From DASTDY01 sp035478375 (lineage in GTDB: Bacteria; Patescibacteriota; Saccharimonadia; Saccharimonadales; EFPC-124): a DNA stretch of 15,743 bases. The translations under genes and the position numbers were made by a program. Position 1 is the stretch's first letter. Every line of letters starts with the position of its first letter. The DNA is taken from contig DATIJQ010000046.1 of assembly GCA_035478375.1 (NCBI GenBank), forward strand, positions 1-15,743. The letters run 5' to 3'. The notes under the pieces were generated by a model. The model did no database searches and was not told the DNA's origin. It saw nothing but the letters and a program-made list of their open reading frames with translations. This document shows positions 1-6,318 of this stretch, piece after piece.

Positions 1-375
1 ATTGGCGAGCTCATAACAGGCGATGAAATAATTTTTACCAAAAAAGCCAGCGCTAAAAATTCAGAGCGCGAGGCGGCGTTATCACTTTTACACAAAACGT
101 ATCATGCCATATACGACGATATCGAAACGCAAACAAGTCCGTCCGCAAAGTTCGCTAAGGCCATCGACAAAATTAATCCCGATATCCTTGATTATTTAAC
201 GCCAGCCCATATTACCATCGAGCGGTACAAACATTTTGTTGGCACTGAACCAGACAAGATTGTGCAGCTCATCGAGGACAAAAAGCGACCATACATGCTG
301 TGGAATCCTTTTATGACAGAATTCCATACATTATTACTTGATAAGTTAGCGGCTAAGCTAAAAGTTGCCAGCTAA
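1..375 (+). CDS. HD-domain hydrolase (HD_3 / YfbR-like), 3' part
   Basis: This frame is open from the first base to the TAA at 373-375, giving 124 residues of a protein that begins outside the window. It opens with IGELITGDEIIF, which in HD_3/YfbR-type phosphohydrolases normally follows directly after the metal-binding His-Asp pair, so that pair should lie just upstream. Around residues 44-62 the segment SPSAKFAKAIDKINPDI resembles the conserved second metal/nucleotide region of this family (SpEAkfVkalDk). Family members dephosphorylate 5'-deoxynucleotides or related phosphates in the cytosol. The substrate cannot be told from this half. The gene converges on the MarR gene with a 28-bp gap, in which I see no terminator. 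The family assignment is moderately sure; the function is inferred. Confidence 0.6.
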   Translation: MGELITGDEIIFTKKASAKNSEREAALSLLHKTYHAIYDDIETQTSPSAKFAKAIDKINPDILDYLTPAHITIERYKHFVGTEPDKIVQLIEDKKRPYMLWNPFMTEFHTLLLDKLAAKLKVAS

Positions 376-403
376 ACATCCCCTAGAGTGCCGCCCCGCC
401 TAA

Positions 404-856
404 TTATTTAGCAACAGGCGCTTTGTGGGGCACTGCCGTTGGCAGAGCTTTTTGCAATAAAGCCCCCAACGCCGTAATCTCATCACGGCTGAGGTTGGCA
501 AACTTGGCTGGCTCTGTTTCTATAAGCCGGGCGATAACTTTTTGGCGCAATGTTTCGCCGGCAGGGGTGAGGGCAATACGTTTTACGCGGCGGTCAGCAG
601 GGCATTCGGCGCGAGTAACGTAGTGGCCGGCTTGCAAGCGGTCAACAATGCCAGTTACATTAGAAGCGTCGCACGAAAGTTCACGCGAGATGTCTTGCAT
701 ACTCCAACTGTCGTTCGGTTCGAGCGAACACAGCACAAACAGTTGCATCGGCGTCAAATGGTGCTCTTCAGCTAGCACAACCAACTCGTGTTTAGTGCGC
801 ATTGCCACACGGATTAAGAGCCAATAGGCGCTATCTTGCAAATTCTCTTCAGTCAT
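404..856 (-). CDS. MarR-family transcriptional regulator
   Basis: This 150-residue winged-helix protein is a MarR-type repressor. The recognition part (SMQDISRELSCDASNVTGIV, about 52-71) is followed by the wing with the family motif DRRVKRIALT (about 88-97) and C-terminal dimer helices. I chose ATG 856 over an in-frame TTG at 874. A TATAAT box ends exactly 6 nt before ATG 856, so transcription would start on the start codon, and the TTG would lie upstream of the transcript. The gene is divergent from a drug-efflux pump. This is the classic layout in which a MarR protein represses both itself and the pump until it binds a small ligand. The ligand is unknown. Cys62 and Cys85 could in principle make it redox-sensitive, but this is speculative. 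Confidence 0.9.
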   Translation of the reverse strand: MTEENLQDSAYWLLIRVAMRTKHELVVLAEEHHLTPMQLFVLCSLEPNDSWSMQDISRELSCDASNVTGIVDRLQAGHYVTRAECPADRRVKRIALTPAGETLRQKVIARLIETEPAKFANLSRDEITALGALLQKALPTAVPHKAPVAK

Positions 857-862
857 GGTTTT

Positions 863-890
863 ATTATACTCCAAAAATATTGTTTGACAA
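863..890 (-). promoter_or_regulatory. Promoter of the MarR gene, predicted leaderless
   Basis: On the minus strand TTGTCA (890-885) is followed, after a 16-bp spacer, by a perfect TATAAT (868-863). The expected start lies at about 856, the A of the ATG, so the mRNA would have no leader. Its -35 box overlaps that of the divergent pump promoter. Confidence 0.7.
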
Positions 891-896
891 CTTCAA
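884..896. promoter_or_regulatory. Candidate MarR operator (TTGA-N5-TCAA)
   Basis: TTGACAACTTCAA is an inverted repeat with 4-bp arms and a 5-bp centre. It covers the overlapping -35 boxes of both divergent promoters, so one bound MarR dimer could silence both genes. The arms are short, so the call rests mainly on position and on the TTG/CAA-type half-sites known for MarR proteins. Confidence 0.45.
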
Positions 897-911
897 CTAT
901 TTAAGTATACA
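884..911 (+). promoter_or_regulatory. Promoter of the DHA2 pump gene
   Basis: TTGACA (884-889), a 16-bp spacer and TATACA (906-911) form a near-consensus sigma-70-type promoter. The leader then carries GGAGAAG (938-944), with the GGAG core 5 nt before the ATG at 947. Confidence 0.7.
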
Positions 912-946
912 ATCTTCTATGTAATAAAGTTTTAATTGGAGAAGCT

Positions 947-2377
947 ATGAAACAACACAAATGGCTTATTTTGGCTCTCCTTGCGGCTGTGCAGTTTATG
1001 GTTGTGTTAGATAACTCAATCGTAAACGTTGCCTTGCCAGTGCTAAAAACAGCACTGCATTTTAGTCAGGACACGCTGCAATGGATTATCGTAGCCTACA
1101 CACTCAGCTTTGGCGGCTTTTTGCTGCTTGGTGGTCGCGCAGCCGACTTGTTTGGTCGCCGTCGCGTGCTTATGACTGGCATGGCTGGGTTCACATTAAT
1201 TTCGCTGCTGATTGGATTGTTGCATTCGGCCGAATTTATGATCGCACTGCGCAGCCTGCAAGGTTTAGCCGCGGCATTTATGTCGCCAGCCGCATTAAGT
1301 ATTGTGCTTAACACCTTTACCAGCGCCAAAGATCGCGCCGTTGCGCTTGGTGTTTGGAGCAGCGTTGGTGCTGGCGGCGCCGCAGCCGGTTTGCTAATTG
1401 GTGGGTTGCTCACTCAATATTTAGGCTGGGAATGGAACTTCTTTATTAACGTTCCGGTTGGCATTTTAGTGCTGGCGGGCCTCAGTAAATACGTTCCGGC
1501 ACATATGAGCCAGGCGAGCGAAAAGAACTTAGACATTCCCGGCGCCTTGCTGGTCACCAGCGGTTTAGTCGCTTTGGTCTTTGGCCTCAGCGAAGCACCA
1601 ACCTGGGGTTGGACAAGCCTAGCGACGCTTGGCACAATCGCCGCAAGCATTGTGCTGCTCGGCGCATTTATTTGGAACGAGTCACGCGCCAAACGGCCGC
1701 TTATGCCGCTCAGTATTTTCCGCATTCGTAACATTACTGGCGCAAACCTAGCCATGATGCCCGTCGCTGCCAGCTTGTACGGCATGTTCTTTTTGATCTC
1801 GCTGTACGTCGAAACCATTTTGCACTACACGCCAGTTGCAACGGGTTTGGCATTCTTGCCAGTGCCAATTGTGCTCGGTGCAACATCTAACTTAGTGCCA
1901 AGGTTTATTGGCAAAACTGGGTTTAAATCACTGCTACTTATTGGCACGGCATTGCTGGCAATTGGCATGTTTATGCTGAGCTTTATCACGAGCGACAGCA
2001 ACTATTTTACAGCCGTTTTGCCTGGCTTATTGCTAATGGCGGTTGGCGTGGGTATGAACTTTGTGGCAATTAACGTTTCGGCCACCGCTGGCGTGCCGGC
2101 GAACGAAGCGGGCTTAGCCTCGGGCTTAATTGTGACATCTCAACAACTTGGTGGCGCATTGGGCTTAGCAATTTTGCTGAGTGTCAGCACCGCCGCTGCG
2201 ACATCGTCGCTAGCCAGCGGTCATGCAGCCGCAATTGCCGCAACATATGGTTATAGCCGCGGATTCTTAATAGCGACTGGCTTTGCGATAATTTCGTTCT
2301 TGGTTGGCGCATTTGTAATTAAGCAAAAAACTGCGCCAAAAGTCAGCGCAGTTGCAGAACCGACTACAATTCACTAA
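947..2377 (+). CDS. DHA2-family (14-TM) MFS drug:proton antiporter
   Basis: This 476-aa inner-membrane protein belongs to the EmrB/QacA group of proton-coupled multidrug exporters. The first helix carries LDNSIVNVALP (21-31), the DHA2 D1 motif. Motif A, GGRAADLFGRRR, is at 62-73. A motif-C-like glycine-rich helix followed by WEWNFFINVPVG lies at about 145-175. The hydrophobicity pattern fits 14 helices. The start is fixed by GGAG 5 nt upstream. It is divergently transcribed from a MarR gene that probably controls it. Its last 14 bases overlap the 3' end of folP on the other strand, so the two genes converge with no room for a terminator. The exported compound is unknown. Confidence 0.92.
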   Translation: MKQHKWLILALLAAVQFMVVLDNSIVNVALPVLKTALHFSQDTLQWIIVAYTLSFGGFLLLGGRAADLFGRRRVLMTGMAGFTLISLLIGLLHSAEFMIALRSLQGLAAAFMSPAALSIVLNTFTSAKDRAVALGVWSSVGAGGAAAGLLIGGLLTQYLGWEWNFFINVPVGILVLAGLSKYVPAHMSQASEKNLDIPGALLVTSGLVALVFGLSEAPTWGWTSLATLGTIAASIVLLGAFIWNESRAKRPLMPLSIFRIRNITGANLAMMPVAASLYGMFFLISLYVETILHYTPVATGLAFLPVPIVLGATSNLVPRFIGKTGFKSLLLIGTALLAIGMFMLSFITSDSNYFTAVLPGLLLMAVGVGMNFVAINVSATAGVPANEAGLASGLIVTSQQLGGALGLAILLSVSTAAATSSLASGHAAAIAATYGYSRGFLIATGFAIISFLVGAFVIKQKTAPKVSAVAEPTTIH

Positions 2378-3113
2378 GCAAAATGTGGTGCGCGGCAACG
2401 TCGTGCACTCGCAAATATGCCACGCCGGCCGCAATTGCAATGCGGCCGGCGTTTAAGTTTGGCGCAAGGTCCATGCGGTGTTCACCCAAAAAACGTTTGC
2501 GGCTGTAGCCGATCATAACTTTGTAATCGGGGAGTTGCTTGGCAAATTTTAGCAACTCAACGTTGAGTTCTGGCGTCTTGCCAAAACCGATGCCTGGGTC
2601 CAAAATAATGTTTTGTTTGGGCACGCCGGCGGTTTGCAGTTCGGTCGCTTTGGCCAGCAAATCGTCGCGGACTTGCTGCATATTGGCGACTGGTTTTTGA
2701 GCATGTGCGGTTTGAATATTAGTGCCAAGCAAATGGCTAACAATGCACCGCGCTTTGTGCTTGGCAACAACCGCCATCATGTCGGGGTTGTTCATGCCAG
2801 TCACATCGTTAATGATAATGTCGCCAAGTTGCAAAGCGCGTTCGGCAGTTTGCGGATGGTAGGTATCGAGCGAAATCTTGCCGGGATAATGGCGCATTAG
2901 TCGTGGCAAAACTGGCTCTAAGCGTTGCCATTCTTTATCTGCTGTCAGTGGTGTGGCACCGGGACGTGTGCTTTCGGCGCCAACATCCAGCAAAGTGGCC
3001 CCATCTTTAAATAATTGGGCGGCGTGGTCAAGCGCAATGCTTGGTTCGACAAACTGGCCGCCGTCGCTAAAACTATCGGGTGTAATATTTAAGATGCCAA
3101 CAAGTTGGGTCAT
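2364..3113 (-). CDS. folP: Dihydropteroate synthase
   Basis: This TIM-barrel enzyme joins 6-hydroxymethyl-7,8-dihydropterin diphosphate to p-aminobenzoate, giving dihydropteroate in folate synthesis. All signature blocks are visible: GILNITPDSFSDGG (6-19), DVGAESTRPGA (43-53), SLDT (81-84), INDVTG (101-106), DPGIGFGKT (172-180), GYSRKRFLG (202-210, with the pterin/sulfate-binding Lys206) and RVHDV (235-239). At 249 aa it is somewhat shorter than the usual ~280. It lacks the extra residues typical of Sul sulfonamide-resistance enzymes, so it reads as a housekeeping type. Its ATG overlaps the stop of the MFS gene upstream (ATGA, 3110-3113), which suggests translational coupling. No other folate gene is in the window. 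Many CPR genomes lack folate synthesis, so an isolated folP is notable. Confidence 0.95.
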   Translation of the reverse strand: MTQLVGILNITPDSFSDGGQFVEPSIALDHAAQLFKDGATLLDVGAESTRPGATPLTADKEWQRLEPVLPRLMRHYPGKISLDTYHPQTAERALQLGDIIINDVTGMNNPDMMAVVAKHKARCIVSHLLGTNIQTAHAQKPVANMQQVRDDLLAKATELQTAGVPKQNIILDPGIGFGKTPELNVELLKFAKQLPDYKVMIGYSRKRFLGEHRMDLAPNLNAGRIAIAAGVAYLRVHDVAAHHILLSEL

Positions 3114-4447
3114 GTTTTCAGCTTTTTAGGATTGCGAATAATCAAAAACGACACGACACCAGCCCCGGCCGCCAGACAAACACACAACACAACGCTTGCC
3201 ACGTAATTACTGGCACCAAATAGTCCAAGCAGGGCAATAATAATTAAACCGGCAGCGCGCGAAACAGCATTGTTGATGCCAGAGGCAATACCAGAATGCT
3301 CATCACTTACCGCACTCATCACCGTAATTGTCAATGGCGCAACCATTAAACAAAGCCCAGCCGCAAATACAATTATTGGCACGAGCACATTCCAAATATA
3401 ATTAGCATTGGGGCCAAGCGGGACAAGCAGCAACATACCCAAAGCCATAATAATTGGCCCAACTGTCATAAAAATGCGCGGCCCAAATTTTTGAGTCAGG
3501 CCACCCAATCGGCCCGAAAAAATAAGCAGCATAACAGTCACAGGCACAAGTGTCACACCGGCCAGCGTACTACTGTAATGCAGTACGGTTTGCAAATAAA
3601 TAACCAGTGCAAAAAAGAATCCAGACATAGCGCCGTAAATCGCAAATGTCATAATATTTGCGCCGGTAAAATTGCGCGAAGCAAATAATTTGAGGTTGAC
3701 CATGGGGTCGCGCTTGCGCCATTCGACCGCCACAAAAATGGCTAACAAAATAATGCCGGCGGCGAGCAAACCAATGGTTGGCATATCCCAATGCCGGCCA
3801 GGGCCTTCGATTAACGCGTAGGTAAAACAGGCCAAAAAAGCTGCGGCTAGGCCGGCGCCAGTGAAGTCGATGTGGCGGGCGCGCTCAGGCAACGATTCGC
3901 GGGCGCCAATGATTGCCAGCCAAGCACAAATAATAATCAGCGGCACGTTTAAAAAGAAAATCCAGTGCCACGAAAAGGTGTCGATTAAATATCCACCAGC
4001 GAGCGGCCCGATCGCCGCCGCAATACCCGACCAACCAGCCCATTGACCGATTGCTTTGCCGCGTTGATCTGGCGCAAAGTTGGTATTTATAATTGCCAGG
4101 CCCCCAGGCACAACCAGCGCGCCAAAAACACCCTGCACAATGCGCAGCAAAATCAACATGACGGGCGTGGTTGCAAAGCCACAAGCCATAGACACTAAGC
4201 CAAACCCAATCAACCCAAAAATGTACATTTTTTTGCGGCCAAAAATATCGCCCAGCGATCCGCCCAGCAAAATTAACGCTGACAGTGACAACAAATAGCC
4301 GTCAATAACCCACTGCAAATCGCTAAACGACGCGCCCATATCGCGGTGCAACGCCGGCAGTGCCAGGTTAACAACCGAACCGTCTAATAACACTACGCCG
4401 CTGCCAATTATTGTGGCAAGCAAAGTAAATCGCTGGCGCTTTGTCAT
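3110..4447 (-). CDS. DHA2-family MFS transporter (second copy)
   Basis: This 445-aa multi-pass membrane transporter of the DHA2/EmrB-QacA type has LDGSVVNLALP (21-31), motif A GGSLGDIFGRKK (62-73) and a motif-C-like region followed by WHWIFFLNVPL at about 165-175. It is related in architecture to the pump at 947-2377 but clearly diverged from it, so it is not a recent duplicate. The start ATG at 4447 overlaps the TGA of the DUF1761 gene (ATGA), and its own stop overlaps the folP start the same way. The three genes should therefore be cotranscribed and translationally coupled. Coupling to dihydropteroate synthase could hint at a pterin, folate or antifolate-like substrate, but that is inference from position only. 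Confidence 0.9.
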   Translation of the reverse strand: MTKRQRFTLLATIIGSGVVLLDGSVVNLALPALHRDMGASFSDLQWVIDGYLLSLSALILLGGSLGDIFGRKKMYIFGLIGFGLVSMACGFATTPVMLILLRIVQGVFGALVVPGGLAIINTNFAPDQRGKAIGQWAGWSGIAAAIGPLAGGYLIDTFSWHWIFFLNVPLIIICAWLAIIGARESLPERARHIDFTGAGLAAAFLACFTYALIEGPGRHWDMPTIGLLAAGIILLAIFVAVEWRKRDPMVNLKLFASRNFTGANIMTFAIYGAMSGFFFALVIYLQTVLHYSSTLAGVTLVPVTVMLLIFSGRLGGLTQKFGPRIFMTVGPIIMALGMLLLVPLGPNANYIWNVLVPIIVFAAGLCLMVAPLTITVMSAVSDEHSGIASGINNAVSRAAGLIIIALLGLFGASNYVASVVLCVCLAAGAGVVSFLIIRNPKKLKT

Positions 4448-4845
4448 ACTGCCGCAAGCAAGGCGCCGTTAATAACCAACACGACCAAGTAGTAGCCAGC
4501 ATTGATAAGCCACAACTTTTTAGGTCGCTTGGCAAAAAGTGTGTCCGAAACTGTGGTTGCCGCGGCAAACGCCAGCCACAGCAAAAAGCCTAAGTACGCG
4601 CCGTGCAAGGCTTGCGTTACATTTAAATCGCGCACCAAGTTCGCCAAAATAAATGTTTGGATGACGGCTGCAATGGTCGTAATGCCGTACGAAAAACTCG
4701 CGTTGCCCATGTCTTCCATTTTGTGACCGACCAATTTTGACCACTGTTTGCCAAACAAAATAGACGAGTACCATAAACTCCCGACTACCATGTTGACGAT
4801 AACCGCAATAATGACGGCAAGCCAATTTATATCAAAATGTATCAT
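4444..4845 (-). CDS. DUF1761 family small membrane protein
   Basis: This 133-aa protein has four predicted helices. After the first helix it carries GSLWYSSILFGKQWSKL, the hallmark of DUF1761 proteins, whose function is unknown. I chose ATG 4845 because AGAGG (4858-4854) lies 8 nt upstream; an in-frame GTG at 4851 is only 2 nt from that sequence. It is the first gene of a three-gene unit with the MFS pump and folP, linked by ATGA overlaps. The family call is based on recall of the motif and of the four-helix layout. Confidence 0.75.
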   Translation of the reverse strand: MIHFDINWLAVIIAVIVNMVVGSLWYSSILFGKQWSKLVGHKMEDMGNASFSYGITTIAAVIQTFILANLVRDLNVTQALHGAYLGFLLWLAFAAATTVSDTLFAKRPKKLWLINAGYYLVVLVINGALLAAV

Positions 4846-4868
4846 CCCCACATCCTCTTAATGTCTTT

Positions 4869-4898
4869 ACTATATGCCCGGACGGGCCAATTTTACAA
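4869..4898 (-). promoter_or_regulatory. Promoter of the DUF1761-MFS-folP unit, with palindromic spacer
   Basis: On the minus strand TTGTAA (4898-4893) and TATAGT (4874-4869) are 18 bp apart, with an expected start near 4862. The spacer holds the inverted repeat GCCCG-GA-CGGGC (4876-4887), well placed for a repressor or activator. It is less likely to be a terminator, as no U-tract follows it in the minus direction. Confidence 0.45.
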
Positions 4899-4904
4899 TA
4901 GTAG

Positions 4905-5915
4905 CTACGATTCTTCGGTTGGTTGTAGCAGTTTTTTGCTTTTGATTTCGTAGCGTAGGCCGGTTAAATTGGATTCGACGTAGTCATCGTTGAGGAGATT
5001 TACAAACTTAGTGAGATCGGCTGGGTTCATTATTATAATCGCGCCGACATCGTCGACCATAAGCTCAATACCGAGTTCTTCGGCGTGATCCAACAGCGCT
5101 TCTTGTTTAATTGCTGTTGGGTCGATTTTTTGCAGTTTGTTAATGGTCGTTTTGCTTTCTTTGACCATGCCTTGCAAGGTTTGTTCGTCGGCAAAACTAA
5201 GTTTAAAGTTGGCTTCGATTTGGCGCACTTTTTTCTCGGCAACCGCATTCTTTTTGGCGTTGTAGCCAAACAAACGCTCAAGTTTGGATTGATTGAACAC
5301 AAACAAATCGTCGTCAACAATAAGCAGTTGGTTGTCGGCCGGAATGCGCAGTGCCGCGCCGTCGTCGAGCGGTTTAAAGGTGTTGCCTTGTATAGTCCAG
5401 GCGCCAACGCCCTTTAAAACCGTGGCTTGCGACAAGGCTTTTATAACATAAAATGGTCGTGGCATGTCGGGGTGAGTGCAGCGGGCAATGACGGCTTTGA
5501 TGCGTTTTAAATCGTGGTCTTCTTCTATAAATGTTTCTATTTCGGATTCATCTTTGCCGAGCCAGTTCATTGCCGATACAAGCTTTTCGACGTTGGCGAC
5601 CTGGGTGCGTTGCAAGACGTTTTCTTCGCTTTCGGCTTCTTCGAATCCACGCACAATTAAGCCTTGGCCAGCGCCGGTAATAACGTATTCTAAGATGACA
5701 TCGACAAAAAGTGGATGCAGTTGGCGCGTCAGACCAGCATCGTAACGCGTGCGGTACATCACACCGGTTTTACTCAACAAAAATAGTTCGAGCTGCAATT
5801 TGTCTTTGTACAAAAATAGGTTGTTAGCCCAAGCAAAAATGTCGGTTTCTTGCGGTTGTTCTGTGGGTTGTGCGGGCGTCTCGGTAGGCAATGCTGTGGT
5901 GGGTTCGGCTTCCAT
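4905..5915 (-). CDS. DUF4868 / KwaB-like protein
   Basis: This 336-aa soluble protein has an N-terminal Pro/Thr/Glu-rich linker (1-24) and a C-terminal half resembling DUF4868, the domain of KwaB from the Kiwa anti-phage system. Features seen are LFVFNQSKLERLFGYN (204-219), a charged helical stretch (220-280), IELMVDDVGAIII (283-295) and the end region LLNDDYVESNLTGLRYEIKSK (307-327). I have no search result, so the family call is by pattern memory. ATG 5915 was chosen because TTTGGAG lies 5 nt upstream; the in-frame GTG at 5951 has no such site. No KwaA is adjacent; the next gene is a DUF1761 membrane protein 59 bp away, possibly with its own promoter. If the call is right, it may be a membrane-associated defence or stress protein. 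Otherwise it is an uncharacterised cytosolic protein. Confidence 0.5.
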   Translation of the reverse strand: MEAEPTTALPTETPAQPTEQPQETDIFAWANNLFLYKDKLQLELFLLSKTGVMYRTRYDAGLTRQLHPLFVDVILEYVITGAGQGLIVRGFEEAESEENVLQRTQVANVEKLVSAMNWLGKDESEIETFIEEDHDLKRIKAVIARCTHPDMPRPFYVIKALSQATVLKGVGAWTIQGNTFKPLDDGAALRIPADNQLLIVDDDLFVFNQSKLERLFGYNAKKNAVAEKKVRQIEANFKLSFADEQTLQGMVKESKTTINKLQKIDPTAIKQEALLDHAEELGIELMVDDVGAIIIMNPADLTKFVNLLNDDYVESNLTGLRYEIKSKKLLQPTEES

Positions 5916-5924
5916 GTAGGCTCC

Positions 5925-5957
5925 AAATTTTAAACCGCTTTTTGGCGGCACGTTTAA
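5925..5957 (-). promoter_or_regulatory. Leader hairpin before the KwaB-like gene
   Basis: On the minus strand TTAAAC pairs with GTTTAA, and inside them CGC pairs with GCG around the loop CAAAAA, with a 4-nt bulge (GTGC). The hairpin sits directly upstream of the GGAG ribosome site and could modulate translation. Its function is unknown. Confidence 0.35.
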
Positions 5958-5969
5958 CCATTAGCTCTT

Positions 5970-5998
5970 ATTAAACCGCGTGTGCTGGCGTCTGTAAA
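5970..5998 (-). promoter_or_regulatory. Promoter of the KwaB-like gene
   Basis: On the minus strand TTTACA (5998-5993), a 17-bp spacer and TTTAAT (5975-5970) each match consensus at five of six bases. The expected start is near 5963. Confidence 0.6.
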
Positions 5999-6019
5999 GT
6001 AGTGGATTTTGTATTTTTT

Positions 6020-6028
6020 TGTTTTAAT
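6020..6028 (+). promoter_or_regulatory. Extended -10 promoter of the Cys/His-repeat gene
   Basis: TGT followed by TTTAAT is an extended -10 element. No good -35 box is seen 15-18 bp upstream. The predicted start near 6035 leaves a leader of about 27 nt containing AGGAG (6055-6059). Confidence 0.4.
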
Positions 6029-6061
6029 AGTAACGCTACAGCCAGACAATGGGCAGGAGTT

Positions 6062-6265
6062 ATGACAGAAGAGCACCAACACACCGACGGCTGCGTGTGG
6101 CACGAACCGACCTGCGATATACCTGAACATAAGCACAGCAAAAAATGCACTCGTAATGGGCCCTGTGCGATTCGGGAGCACACCCACATCAAAAACATCT
6201 GCACCAAGGCTAACGTCATTTGCCCTTTTGCACCCAAGCAAACTGATTTCAGGGACGGCTGGTAA
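6062..6265 (+). CDS. Small Cys/His triple-repeat protein, probable metal binder
   Basis: This 67-aa protein has 9 His and 6 Cys. It is built from three units of the form E-H-x-H-x(3,4)-C-x(5,6)-C: His5/His7 with Cys11/Cys18, His23/His25 with Cys29/Cys35, and His40/His42 with Cys47/Cys54. The repeat period is 17-18 residues. Two His plus two Cys per unit would suit three tetrahedral zinc sites (inference). Similar EHTHTDxC units are known inside large Gram-positive surface proteins; a stand-alone three-unit protein is unfamiliar to me. There is no signal peptide or TM from ATG 6062. AGGAG lies only 2 nt before that ATG, so an in-frame GTG at 6002, adding 20 mostly hydrophobic residues, is an alternative. 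The repeated ligand pattern is the main evidence that it is a real gene. Confidence 0.7.
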   Translation: MTEEHQHTDGCVWHEPTCDIPEHKHSKKCTRNGPCAIREHTHIKNICTKANVICPFAPKQTDFRDGW

Positions 6266-6275
6266 CCAAGTAGCA

Positions 6276-6303
6276 GCTGGAGTCGGCACCGTCCGGCTCC
6301 AGC
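6276..6303. terminator. Strong hairpin between convergent genes
   Basis: GCTGGAGTCGG and CCGGCTCCAGC form an 11-bp stem (one G-U pair) around the loop CACCGT. It lies between the ends of the Cys/His-repeat gene and the spermidine-synthase-like gene. No clear T-tract follows on either strand, so it is either an atypical bidirectional terminator or a 3'-end protecting structure. Confidence 0.45.
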
Positions 6304-6318
6304 CAACAAACCATGTAG

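Noticed and set aside
2364..3113. folP as an acquired sulfonamide-resistance (Sul) gene.
   Set aside because: The sequence has ordinary DHPS blocks and lacks the inserted residues typical of Sul enzymes. No mobile element is nearby.
4876..4887. GCCCG-GA-CGGGC as terminator of the KwaB-like gene.
   Set aside because: Only four pairs with a 4-nt loop are possible and no T-run follows in the minus direction. Its place in a promoter spacer suits an operator better.
6281..6292. GAGTCGGCACCG resembles part of a Cas9 tracrRNA hairpin.
   Set aside because: The likeness is a few bases inside a simple hairpin. No repeats, spacers or cas genes are in the window.
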